Source: Plotosus lineatus (taxonomy: Eukaryota > Chordata > Actinopteri > Siluriformes > Plotosidae). Taken from it: 64,000 nt of DNA. Made by a program: the position numbers and the translations under genes. Of this stretch, positions 63,010 to 64,000 are shown one piece after another (within the stretch, counting starts at the first letter, position 1; the number at the start of each line of letters is the position of its first letter). Where the stretch lies: the NCBI GenBank assembly GCA_024760905.1, contig CM045732.1:50701996-50765995 (forward strand). Direction: 5' to 3'. The notes beneath the pieces were generated by a model that was given only the letters and a program-made list of their open reading frames with translations, did no database searches and was not told the DNA's origin.

Positions 63010-63300
63010 GTATGTGTGTGTGTGTGTGTTTCACCAACTTAATCAATAACATAAATATCTGATCCTGTGCTTATGCTTATACTTTTTCTTCGCATATTTC
63101 TGCATCTCGAACCTCACCACTGTCTTTCTGAGCTGATGTTATTAGTTTTGGACTCTATGAACTTCTCTTTAATATGATACCAGATTTCAACTTTCCTGTG
63201 TTGTTAGGAGGGAATCCTACAGAGGCTACAGAGCAGTGTGGAGCAGGAAGAGTGCCACTGGAGGGAGAAACTGGAGCTGGCTCAGACCGAGCTCAGGGAG
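27164..63300 (+). CDS. ktn1: kinectin 1 (ktn1), exons 2-30 of a split gene; C-terminus beyond the window
   Basis: Kinectin is an integral endoplasmic reticulum membrane protein that binds kinesin and helps link and position the ER. The 29 coding exons listed below join in phase into 1131 codons without a stop (vertebrate kinectin is roughly 1300-1360 residues, so about 200 are missing). Residues about 8-33 form a signal-anchor helix ([11 protein letters not shown] follows the pattern of mammalian kinectin). Residues 34-330 are a lysine-rich, low-complexity linker and the remainder is continuous heptad coiled coil. Blocks closely resembling mammalian kinectin include [38 protein letters not shown] and [15 protein letters not shown]. 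The relative RRBP1 is excluded because its decapeptide repeats are absent. Start chosen: first of three in-frame ATGs (27164, 27167, 27176). The third has the best context (G at -3 and +4), but it shortens the luminal part relative to the mammalian protein. Confidence 0.95.
28040..28370 (-). mobile_element. V-SINE-like copy
   Basis: The minus strand reads a head with GGTTCTAGTTTCAAGTCCC, CTGTTCTCCCTGTGCTTGCG, GGGTTTCCTCTGGGAACCCC and a 3' part CTGAGATGGGCACCAGCC. It is close to full length, in ktn1 intron 2. Confidence 0.78.
28371..29076. other. ktn1 intron 2, no clear feature
   Basis: AT-rich unique-looking sequence with a G run at 28877-28890. Confidence 0.4.
29827..30366 (+). pseudogene. 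hAT-family transposase, N-terminal fragment
   Basis: The frame reads [21 protein letters not shown], a degenerate BED-type zinc finger (C-x2-C ... H), then [39 protein letters not shown] and [20 protein letters not shown], which holds the first catalytic-region Asp of hAT/ZBED-like transposases. It is cut off by the nested element beginning at 30364. The region downstream of that element has no recognisable C-terminal half. Confidence 0.82.
30517..30673. repeat. 29-bp minisatellite inside the hAT element
   Basis: Five full units starting GTAAATGGTATGTCCCGCCT at 30517, 30546, 30575, 30604 and 30633, plus a partial sixth. The fragment at 22862 has about one unit, so expansion is specific to this copy. 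Confidence 0.95.
30684..30780 (+). pseudogene. hAT transposase C-terminal dimerisation-domain remnant
   Basis: In one frame the sequence reads [20 protein letters not shown] and [11 protein letters not shown], the conserved hAT C-terminal signature. It identifies the nested element as a deletion derivative of an autonomous hAT. Confidence 0.8.
30770..31393 (-). mobile_element. MITE fragment (CAGTNGGTTGTCGACTTACG end) inside the nested hAT
   Basis: Homologous, inverted, to 41985-42718. The right end GTAAGTCGACAACCTACTG at 31393 is followed by TA. Its left about 140 bp is missing where it meets the hAT C-terminal remnant. Confidence 0.78.
32050..32085. repeat. (CA)n/(CACG) microsatellite
   Basis: About 18 CA-like units with two CG interruptions, at the truncated end of the Tigger-like MITE. 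Confidence 0.85.
32086..32618. other. ktn1 intron 2, no feature recognised
   Basis: AT-rich sequence with short A and T runs near 32,527-32,553. Confidence 0.4.
32620..32935 (+). mobile_element. V-SINE-like copy
   Basis: Head GCACGTTCACCGCACAGC with GGGTTTGAGTCCC, core TGGGTTTCCTCCAAGTAGTG, 3' part GATATAGGCTACAGCCTCC and GGGATTAAGAAGTGTGGCGAC. Confidence 0.75.
32936..34055. other. 3' part of ktn1 intron 2, no feature recognised
   Basis: Unique-looking sequence ending in the exon 3 acceptor. Confidence 0.45.
34056..34241 (+). CDS. ktn1: ktn1 exon 3: basic linker
   Basis: 186 bp, phase 1 to 1, acceptor TCTGCTCTAG, donor GCGG|GTAAGA. Codes Pro/Val-rich sequence with [16 protein letters not shown] ending in [14 protein letters not shown]. 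The KKQKTE ending echoes the end of exon 2, so this exon and exon 4 look like duplicated linker units, each removable in frame. Confidence 0.93.
34537..35434 (+). mobile_element. Tigger-like MITE with two internal tandem units, right end missing
   Basis: Left end CAGTCGGCCCCCAACTTACG after TA. Units marked by AGAAGGAAGCTTCACTC (34748) and AGAAGGAATAACGC (34947). It stops at CTTACGAAAGCAGCCTGTGAACC, before the expected inverted end. A (GT)n run at 35139-35173 lies inside. Confidence 0.85.
35139..35173. repeat. (GT)n microsatellite
   Basis: About 17 GT units inside the MITE. Confidence 0.95.
35450..35575 (-). mobile_element. V-SINE-like 5' fragment
   Basis: The minus strand reads GGGCGGCACCGTGGTGTCAC, GGTCCTGGGTTCAAGTTC and GTGTGGCATTTGTATGCC. 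The 3' half is missing. Confidence 0.72.
35726..35884 (+). CDS. ktn1: ktn1 exon 4: basic linker
   Basis: 159 bp, phase 1 to 1, acceptor TCCATGTAG, donor AAAG|GTACTG. Codes [16 protein letters not shown]...[13 protein letters not shown]. The ending [11 protein letters not shown] matches the mammalian KKLKTETDKEN at the junction with the coiled coil. Confidence 0.93.
36079..36209 (+). CDS. ktn1: ktn1 exon 5: start of the conserved helical region
   Basis: 131 bp, phase 1 to 0, acceptor TGTGCGCAG, donor TATAAA|GTGAGA. Codes [20 protein letters not shown] and [21 protein letters not shown], matching the mammalian segment VKFKDFLLSL...VVDLLKEKS. Confidence 0.95.
36314..36427 (+). CDS. ktn1: ktn1 exon 6: coiled coil
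   Basis: 114 bp, phase 0 to 0, acceptor CCCCGTCAG, donor CAG|GTACCA. Codes [20 protein letters not shown]...[10 protein letters not shown], residues 369-406. Confidence 0.94.
36585..36914. mobile_element. Tc1-like relic, interrupted by a MITE
   Basis: TATCAGCTATAACATTAACA and AGCCATAACATTAAAACTAC are termini of the Tc1-like family. The sequence runs into the MITE at 36915 and resumes at about 37361 with AAAGTTGATGTGTTGGAAGG, the next conserved phrase of that family. Confidence 0.55.
36915..37360. mobile_element. Tigger-like MITE (CAGGGA ends) inserted in a Tc1 relic
   Basis: Left CAGGGAGCCCTCACTTTCCG after TA, right GCGTAGTGAGGGATCTCTG. Sister of 8503-9013 and 54176-54694. It splits the Tc1-like relic. 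Confidence 0.8.
37465..37761 (-). mobile_element. tRNA-headed SINE with V-SINE-type tail (type B), copy 2
   Basis: The minus strand carries the shared body (GCAGCTAACTGGATTATCAA) and the switched tail CCTGCAATGGCCTGGCGAAC...GAGATGGGCTCCAGCC...AAGATTAAGCGGTTCAG. It is fairly decayed. Confidence 0.78.
37845..38110 (+). mobile_element. V-SINE-like copy, head missing
   Basis: GTAGGTTTCCTCTGGGTACT followed by a 3' part GAGATAAGCTTCGGCC...GTAGGATTAAGCAGTTTTG. Confidence 0.7.
38340..38480 (+). CDS. ktn1: ktn1 exon 7: coiled coil
   Basis: 141 bp, phase 0 to 0, acceptor TTGTGTGTAG, donor AAG|GTGAGA. Codes [20 protein letters not shown]...[11 protein letters not shown], residues 407-453. Mammalian kinectin has SYQETQQMQMK here. 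Confidence 0.95.
38481..39685. other. ktn1 intron 7, first part
   Basis: Unique-looking AT-rich sequence. No gene or repeat family recognised. Confidence 0.4.
39688..39770 (-). mobile_element. tRNA-headed SINE, head fragment
   Basis: The minus strand reads GGTTGGGTGCAGCCATAGAG with GGTTAGAGAATCGGC and the B-box-like GGTTCAATTCCC. Only the tRNA-like head is recognisable. Confidence 0.6.
39771..40685. other. ktn1 intron 7, middle part
   Basis: AT-rich sequence with a short (ATA)n tract near 40,500-40,525. No feature recognised. Confidence 0.4.
40690..40972 (-). mobile_element. tRNA-headed SINE relic of another family
   Basis: The minus strand starts GGAGCAGGTAGTGCAGTGG with GGTTTGAATCCC as B-box. 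The body does not match the other SINEs in the window. Confidence 0.6.
41298..41404 (+). CDS. ktn1: ktn1 exon 8: coiled coil
   Basis: 107 bp, phase 0 to 2, acceptor CTGTCCTCAG, donor AATAA|GTGAGT. Codes [20 protein letters not shown] followed by [10 protein letters not shown], residues 454-488. The matching mammalian stretch ends in GILRDAVS. Confidence 0.95.
41513..43336. mobile_element. hAT-like element ending 19 bp from ktn1 exon 9, interrupted by a MITE
   Basis: Left end CATACCTGACAACTAGTCC and inverse of the right end CATACCTGCTAACTTGAAACC form terminal inverted repeats, flanked by a 6-bp direct repeat TAAATT (41507-41512 and 43337-43342). The G/C-rich segment at 43216-43302 before the right end resembles the GGGGG...CCCC segment of the hAT at 29311. 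No transposase frame was recognised. The hAT assignment is moderate because the target repeat is 6, not 8 bp. Confidence 0.68.
41985..42718. mobile_element. Tigger-like MITE inside the hAT-like element, TA target site
   Basis: Left CAGACAGTTGTCGACTTACG after TA, right ATAAGTCAACAACTGTCTT before TA. A truncated copy sits inside another hAT at 30770-31393. Confidence 0.85.
43356..43500 (+). CDS. ktn1: ktn1 exon 9: coiled coil; acceptor beside a transposon
   Basis: 145 bp, phase 2 to 0, acceptor GTGTTATTTAG, donor GAG|GTGCTA. Codes [20 protein letters not shown] and [13 protein letters not shown], residues 489-537. The right end of an hAT-like insertion lies at 43336, 19 bp upstream of the acceptor, so the branch point probably lies in transposon sequence. 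Confidence 0.95.
43604..43700 (+). CDS. ktn1: ktn1 exon 10: coiled coil
   Basis: 97 bp, phase 0 to 1, acceptor CTGTCTACCAG, donor CAAG|GTATTG. Codes [20 protein letters not shown], matching mammalian VQLQEAERRWEEVQSYI. Confidence 0.95.
44077..44264 (+). CDS. ktn1: ktn1 exon 11: coiled coil
   Basis: 188 bp, phase 1 to 0, acceptor TTTCTCTTAG, donor CAG|GTACCA. Codes [20 protein letters not shown], then [20 protein letters not shown] and the end LQAQVQ, residues 570-632. Mammals have SLHSKLTDTLVSKQQLEQRL. Confidence 0.95.
44359..44427 (+). CDS. ktn1: ktn1 exon 12: triplet 1, 69-bp exon
   Basis: 69 bp, phase 0 to 0, acceptor TCTTGGTAG, donor CAG|GTAACT. Codes [20 protein letters not shown] and TSQ. 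First of three 69-bp exons with the same pattern (ENxxLKxxxxxLxxQxxxQ). Confidence 0.94.
44508..44545 (+). CDS. ktn1: ktn1 exon 13: triplet 1, 38-bp exon
   Basis: 38 bp, phase 0 to 2, acceptor CCTTGCCAG, donor AACT|GTGAGT. Codes [12 protein letters not shown] and two bases of a Leu codon. Confidence 0.93.
44634..44724 (+). CDS. ktn1: ktn1 exon 14: triplet 1, 91-bp exon
   Basis: 91 bp, phase 2 to 0, acceptor TTGACTGTAG, donor CAG|GTGAGC. Codes [20 protein letters not shown]...ENNLQ. Confidence 0.94.
45240..45375 (+). mobile_element. fish SINE relic
   Basis: The phrases CATTTCATTTATATAGCTGA, GTCAAGGGCCCAACAGTGG and AATGAGCTACCATTG match, from memory, a SINE common in fish introns. It is in ktn1 intron 14, decayed and incomplete. 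Confidence 0.55.
45868..45936 (+). CDS. ktn1: ktn1 exon 15: triplet 2, 69-bp exon
   Basis: 69 bp, phase 0 to 0, acceptor TCTGTCTGTAG, donor CAG|GTCAGT. Codes [20 protein letters not shown] and SEQ, paralogous to exons 12 and 18. A (CA)n run begins 30 bp after the donor. Confidence 0.94.
45966..45992. repeat. (CA)n microsatellite in the 106-bp intron 15
   Basis: About 13 CA units, 30 bp downstream of the exon 15 donor and 50 bp upstream of the exon 16 acceptor. Confidence 0.95.
46043..46080 (+). CDS. ktn1: ktn1 exon 16: triplet 2, 38-bp exon
   Basis: 38 bp, phase 0 to 2, acceptor TTATTCCTTAG, donor AGAG|GTGTGT. Codes [12 protein letters not shown] plus two bases of a Ser codon. Confidence 0.93.
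46339..46429 (+). CDS. ktn1: ktn1 exon 17: triplet 2, 91-bp exon
   Basis: 91 bp, phase 2 to 0, acceptor TTCCTGATAG, donor AAG|GTGAGC. Codes [20 protein letters not shown] followed by [10 protein letters not shown], very close to mammalian QEKDEKLKTVEELLETGLIQ. Confidence 0.96.
46557..46910 (+). mobile_element. tRNA-headed SINE, type A, copy 5, with perfect target duplication
   Basis: Flanked by the perfect 19-bp repeat ACACAATCATATGCATTCA (46538-46556 and 46911-46929). It is the best-preserved copy: GGCAGTGGTGGTCTAGTGG head, body, GGCATCCAACGTAAAAACC segment, and GCTGTGGCGACTCCCGAG...GCCGAAAGGAAGACAGACAG tail. It lies in ktn1 intron 17, in sense orientation. Confidence 0.95.
46930..47543. 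other. ktn1 intron 17, no feature recognised
   Basis: Unique-looking AT-rich sequence between the SINE and the MITE. Confidence 0.4.
47544..48875 (+). mobile_element. Tigger-like MITE with four internal tandem units, TA target site
   Basis: Ends CAGTCGGCCCTCAACTTATG and CGTAAGTTGGGGGCCAACTG, flanked by TA. Inside, a unit of about 150-250 bp (GTTTAATAAATGYGGGTGCA ... TTGTGGGCGTGGCCCGCAG ... AGAAGGAATAACGCTTTAG) recurs. AGAAGGAA landmarks are near 47760, 48006, 48206 and 48350. GA- and CAGAGACA-rich tracts separate the units. Sister copies at 34537 and 55550 have 2 and 3 units. Confidence 0.88.
48107..48190. repeat. 12-bp tandem array inside the MITE
   Basis: Seven near-perfect tandem units of AGAGACACACAC between two of the larger internal repeat units. 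Confidence 0.93.
48890..49119. mobile_element. possible hAT-type terminal fragment
   Basis: AGTGCTTCTCAATTATTTTC followed by GGCGCCCCCTCTAGGAAG resembles, from memory, the end of a common fish non-autonomous hAT. No second end was found. Confidence 0.35.
49120..49560 (-). mobile_element. Rex1-like LINE, upstream fragment
   Basis: The minus strand reads WVNPRTR-like sequence followed by [18 protein letters not shown] and SNPTNTAS-like motifs (AACCCACGAACCCGGTAGTG, CTGTTTACAGTGGAAGTGG, CAATCCCACCAACACAGCC). These lie upstream of the reverse transcriptase in the same family as 24969-26442. Frames are broken. Confidence 0.65.
49850..49905 (-). mobile_element. 3'-tail fragment of the type A SINE or RTE-type LINE
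   Basis: TTCCTTTTGGCTTTTCCC followed by GGGGTCACCACAGCGAATG is the inverse of the shared 3' tail. It lies 42 bp upstream of ktn1 exon 18. Confidence 0.7.
49947..50015 (+). CDS. ktn1: ktn1 exon 18: triplet 3, 69-bp exon
   Basis: 69 bp, phase 0 to 0, acceptor TTCTTCTGCAG, donor CAG|GTATAG. Codes [20 protein letters not shown] and ADQ, paralogous to exons 12 and 15. Confidence 0.94.
50107..50147 (+). CDS. ktn1: ktn1 exon 19: triplet 3, 41-bp exon
   Basis: 41 bp, phase 0 to 2, one codon longer than its paralogues, acceptor TTGTTTTCCAG, donor GACA|GTATGT. Codes [13 protein letters not shown] plus two bases. Confidence 0.93.
50322..50412 (+). CDS. ktn1: ktn1 exon 20: triplet 3, 91-bp exon; TG repeat at its donor
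   Basis: 91 bp, phase 2 to 0, acceptor TTCTATTAG, donor GAG|GTGCGTGG. Codes [20 protein letters not shown] followed by [11 protein letters not shown] (TG)n run starts within 8 bp of the donor GT. Confidence 0.95.
50420..50460. repeat. (TG)n microsatellite at the exon 20 donor
   Basis: About 20 TG units beginning 7-8 bp after the exon 20 5' splice site. Confidence 0.96.
50906..51603. mobile_element. Tigger-like MITE, complete, TA target site
   Basis: TAGTGGTACCTCACCTTACG and, inverted, GTAAGGTGAGGTACCACTG are terminal inverted repeats flanked by TA. There is no transposase frame. The interior includes the CCAAT/GC-box-like stretch TTGGGAGATAGCCAATAGG and GGGGCGGGATG. Partial copies are at 8227 and 29079/31875. 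Confidence 0.9.
52032..52117. repeat. compound TGTGTGCGTC / (TG)n microsatellite
   Basis: Three tandem TGTGTGCGTC-type units followed by about 23 TG units, in ktn1 intron 20. Confidence 0.95.
52316..52650 (-). mobile_element. tRNA-headed SINE with V-SINE-type tail (type B), copy 3
   Basis: The minus strand reads head GGGCAATAGTGGCCTGGTGG and B-box GGTTCAAGCCC, then the type A body (GCAGCTAACTGGGTTATTAA ... AAAGAACCATTGCTGAC). The tail is CCTGTGATGGTCTGGC...CAGGGTGTACTCTGCC...GATGGGCACCAGCC. It is the best-preserved type B copy. Confidence 0.82.
53002..53111 (+). CDS. ktn1: ktn1 exon 21: coiled coil
   Basis: 110 bp, phase 0 to 2, acceptor GATTTCACAG, donor TCTCA|GTATGT. Codes [20 protein letters not shown] and ends QLLELQSQ, which recurs as QLLELQTQ at the end of exon 22. 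Confidence 0.94.
53226..53339 (+). CDS. ktn1: ktn1 exon 22: coiled coil
   Basis: 114 bp, phase 2 to 2, acceptor GTGGTTTTAG, donor ACTCA|GTATGT. Codes [20 protein letters not shown] and the end AQLLELQTQ. Being phase-symmetric it can be skipped in frame. It shares both ends with its neighbours. Confidence 0.94.
53414..53501 (+). CDS. ktn1: ktn1 exon 23: coiled coil
   Basis: 88 bp, phase 2 to 0, acceptor ATGTGTGGTAG, donor CAG|GTGACA. Codes [20 protein letters not shown] and a Gln-rich end. Only 74 bp of intron separates it from exon 22. Confidence 0.94.
53820..53857 (+). CDS. ktn1: ktn1 exon 24: 38-bp exon
   Basis: 38 bp, phase 0 to 2, acceptor ATGCAATAG, donor CAGC|GTGAGT. Codes [12 protein letters not shown] plus two bases. 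Same size and phase as exons 13 and 16. Confidence 0.92.
53944..54034 (+). CDS. ktn1: ktn1 exon 25: 91-bp exon
   Basis: 91 bp, phase 2 to 0, acceptor ATCTTTTCAG, donor AAT|GTGAGG. Codes [20 protein letters not shown] followed by [10 protein letters not shown], close to mammalian ISEREKEISGLWNELDSLKD. Confidence 0.95.
54176..54694. mobile_element. Tigger-like MITE (CAGGGATCCCT ends), TA target site
   Basis: Left CAGGGATCCCTCGCTACTTC, right GCAGAAAGTGAGGGATCCCTG, flanked by TA. 519 bp, no coding capacity. Sister of 8503-9013 and 36915-37360. Confidence 0.88.
54700..55200. other. ktn1 intron 25, no feature recognised
   Basis: Unique-looking AT-rich sequence. Confidence 0.4.
55205..55330. mobile_element. 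Tc1-like terminal fragment
   Basis: TGATCAGCCATAATATTAAA, ACCACT and TTGATTATCTCATTATAAC resemble the terminus of the Tc1-like family also seen at 36585 and 57645. Confidence 0.5.
55408..55430. repeat. poly-T run
   Basis: About 23 consecutive T. Confidence 0.9.
55550..56604 (-). mobile_element. Tigger-like MITE with three internal tandem units
   Basis: Ends CAGTTGGCCCGCAACTTACG and CGTAAGTTGGGGGCCGACTG. It is the reverse-oriented sister of 47544-48875 and 34537. The TTCCTTCT landmarks near 56050, 56175 and 56380 mark three units of the internal repeat. Confidence 0.87.
56636..56770 (-). mobile_element. type A SINE, 3' fragment
   Basis: The minus strand carries TGCCCCTTGCTAAAAG, a GACAGG-AAGG-like segment and the tail GCTGTGGCGACCCCTGAA...GCTGAAAGGAAAAG with an AAG-rich end. 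The 5' part is missing. Confidence 0.75.
56771..57295. other. ktn1 intron 25, no feature recognised
   Basis: AT-rich unique-looking sequence. Confidence 0.4.
57300..57645 (+). mobile_element. V-SINE-like copy
   Basis: Head GTGTGGCACAGTGGCAAGTG with GGTTCAAGTCC, core TTTCCTCCCACAGTCCAAAG, 3' part GGCTGCAGCTTCCCTGCAAT and GTAGGATTAAGTGGTTTGGC. Nearly full length. Confidence 0.78.
57646..58530 (+). mobile_element. decayed Tc1-like transposon
   Basis: Phrases in the right order for one fish Tc1-like family are CAGAAAAAAATGGGCAAACAT, CCAAAAGTGGTCCAAGGAAAG, AGGCCATGTACACCC and GACCTGGCCTCCAAT, ending AATGTTATGGCTGTTCAGG. A G run (57832-57846) and many indels interrupt it. No frame remains. Family from memory. 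Confidence 0.6.
58531..59273. other. ktn1 intron 25, no feature recognised
   Basis: AT-rich, unique-looking. Confidence 0.4.
59274..59360 (+). CDS. ktn1: ktn1 exon 26: coiled coil
   Basis: 87 bp, phase 0 to 0, acceptor ACTGACCAG, donor AAG|GTTCGC (weak at +3 to +5). Codes [20 protein letters not shown] followed by QGKLSKTVK, close to mammalian DLREKNWEAMEALASTEKML. Confidence 0.96.
59361..60398. other. ktn1 intron 26, no feature recognised
   Basis: AT-rich, unique-looking sequence. Nothing convincing on either strand. Confidence 0.4.
60399..61273. mobile_element. Tigger-like element, TA target site
   Basis: Left CAGACTCTCCCCGACTTACA, right ATGTAAGTCGGGGAACGTCTG, flanked by TA. It shares its ends and interior (CTAAGCAAATATGGTTGGTC) with 10037-11696. 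An (AT)n run at 60555-60597 lies inside. Confidence 0.88.
60555..60597. repeat. (AT)n microsatellite
   Basis: About 21 AT units inside the Tigger-like element. Confidence 0.96.
61276..62320. other. ktn1 intron 26, remainder
   Basis: AT-rich sequence with an ATT/AAT tract (61873-61923) that is nearly self-complementary. No gene recognised. Confidence 0.4.
61873..61923. repeat. (ATT)/(AAT) self-complementary tract
   Basis: ATTATTATTATT changes to AATAATAATAAT, back to ATTATTATTAT and again to AATAATAATAAT, so it can form hairpins. Confidence 0.9.
62321..62410 (+). CDS. ktn1: ktn1 exon 27
   Basis: 90 bp, phase 0 to 0, acceptor CTCTATGTAG, donor CAG|GTGCGT. Codes [20 protein letters not shown] followed by [10 protein letters not shown], aligning with mammalian VEAVELEAKEVLKKLFPKVS. 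Confidence 0.95.
62495..62593 (+). CDS. ktn1: ktn1 exon 28
   Basis: 99 bp, phase 0 to 0, acceptor GATTCCTTAG, donor CAG|GTAACA. Codes [20 protein letters not shown] then [13 protein letters not shown]. Mammals have YGEWLHGFEKKAKEC here. Confidence 0.95.
62677..62766 (+). CDS. ktn1: ktn1 exon 29: coiled coil
   Basis: 90 bp, phase 0 to 0, acceptor TTTTCCAACAG, donor ACA|GTGAGA. Codes [20 protein letters not shown] followed by [10 protein letters not shown], matching mammalian HKLKEADEMHTLLQLECEKY. Confidence 0.96.
62791..63028. repeat. compound (TG)n / TATG / (TA)n microsatellite
   Basis: It begins 24 bp after the exon 29 donor: TATG units, about 20 TG units, imperfect TATATG units, a pure TA run of about 50 bp and a second TG run to 63028. 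Confidence 0.97.
63208..63300 (+). CDS. ktn1: ktn1 exon 30: coiled coil; last exon in the window
   Basis: 93 bp, phase 0 to 0, acceptor TGTGTTGTTAG, donor GAG|GTGAGC. Codes [20 protein letters not shown] followed by [11 protein letters not shown], close to mammalian EGILQKLQRSVEQEENKWKV. The gene continues beyond the window. Confidence 0.96.
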
Positions 63301-63470
63301 GTGAGCTTTGCCACGTGTCTACTGTCTGCCACTGTAAATTATGAGTTGGAGATATTAAAGTGTTGAAGTATAAGATAAGGTTTATGTTTGTTGCTTTTGT
63401 TGTGAATGGAATTGTAATTCATTTCACTACCGTTTAAAATATAACAAACTGAAGTCCTTAATAGACAATA

Positions 63471-64000
63471 TGTGAGACACTCCACCGAAAGTAGGCTGTT
63501 GCACCCAAAAATGAAAAATTAGCTTTTTACACTCAGATAGAGAAGGCCCAAAGCTGCATAATTCAGCAAAATGTTTGTCAATACCTTGAAAACTGACCGA
63601 GCTACGCCATTTCTTGTGTCAGCATTCAACTAAAAATTTCAACAGACGTTTTAGAGAAAAATGAGCACAAAGATTGCCCTTCTTCCAAGATCATTAGTCC
63701 TTAGCAACCAAACATTTTTGTGCACTTCAGCCATATAAATTTTTAGAAAACATGTCTAGGAAGAGTTTTATGAAGAGATGATAAGAGAAATCATCCTCAT
63801 TTTAATCTGACACGCCCTTTTTATACCCATCAGTCACCGTGATAACCCCCAAAAAATGAACAACAACAAAAAAAAAAAGACTTTTTTTTTTTTTTTCTTT
63901 TCTGTTTATTCCAATAAGATCGGTATGTATCTTTTTGACCATTATATAAAGGTTCAAATGCCTTCAAATGATACTGATTGGAAAAAAATACTGTCAGATT
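63471..64000. repeat. unclassified interspersed repeat, copy 2 (runs off the window)
   Basis: Near-identical to 19798-20320, in the same orientation, beginning GAGACACTCCACCGAAAGTAGG. It occupies the start of ktn1 intron 30. Confidence 0.88.

Noticed and set aside
62650..63062. Several overlapping open frames of 70-130 codons rich in Tyr/Ile/Cys/Val
   Set aside because: They read through the TG/TA microsatellite after ktn1 exon 29. Only the exon itself is coding.
27164..63300. Ribosome-binding protein 1 (rrbp1) as the identity of the coiled-coil gene
   Set aside because: The N-terminal anchor is shared, but the lysine-rich decapeptide repeats of rrbp1 are absent. Segments such as [21 protein letters not shown] and [15 protein letters not shown] are kinectin-specific.

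Overview
The window is a stretch of vertebrate nuclear DNA, almost certainly from a ray-finned (teleost) fish. Genes are split by GT-AG introns, dinucleotide repeats are frequent, and the repeats are of fish type: Tc1/mariner, Tigger/pogo and hAT DNA transposons, an RTE-type LINE, a Rex1/Babar-like LINE and several tRNA-headed SINE families. Species cannot be named from the sequence. There is no bacterial or viral gene, CRISPR array or operon.

Layout. 1-1.0 kb: last coding exon and 3' UTR of an unidentified plus-strand gene. 1.2-2.2 kb: tandem SINEs. 3.5-4.2 kb: GC-richer, CCAAT-box-rich promoter and probable untranslated first exon of the main gene. 4-27 kb: its long first intron, filled with transposons, including an RTE-type LINE with a perfect 16-bp target duplication (15.1-18.3 kb), a decayed Tc1 element (12.5-14.1 kb), Tigger elements, a fold-back structure (20.7-21.8 kb) and a Rex1-like LINE inserted in a Tigger element (24.2-26.6 kb). 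27.16-63.3 kb: 29 consecutive coding exons (numbered 2-30) of kinectin 1 (ktn1), plus strand. The window ends inside the next intron, so the C-terminal part of kinectin is missing.

The ktn1 model was assembled by reading every acceptor and donor. All 29 exons join in phase without a stop and give 1131 codons. The N-terminus is a short luminal segment, a signal-anchor helix and a lysine-rich linker. From exon 5 on the protein is continuous alpha-helical coiled coil. Exons 12-20 are three successive triplets of about 69, 38 and 91 bp, a 66-67 residue module multiplied by exon duplication. Its exons or exon pairs are phase-symmetric, so splicing can omit them without breaking the frame.

The most interesting non-genic structures are: SINEs whose 3' half equals the two ends of the resident RTE-type LINE with the middle removed; a sister SINE with the same head but another tail; three copies of one Tigger-like MITE carrying 2, 4 and 3 units of an internal tandem repeat; nested insertions (Tigger-like MITE containing an hAT containing a second hAT, both with 8-bp target duplications); and a transposon whose end lies 19 bp upstream of a ktn1 coding exon. 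I found no evidence for a wholly new system. The findings concern transposon and exon architecture.
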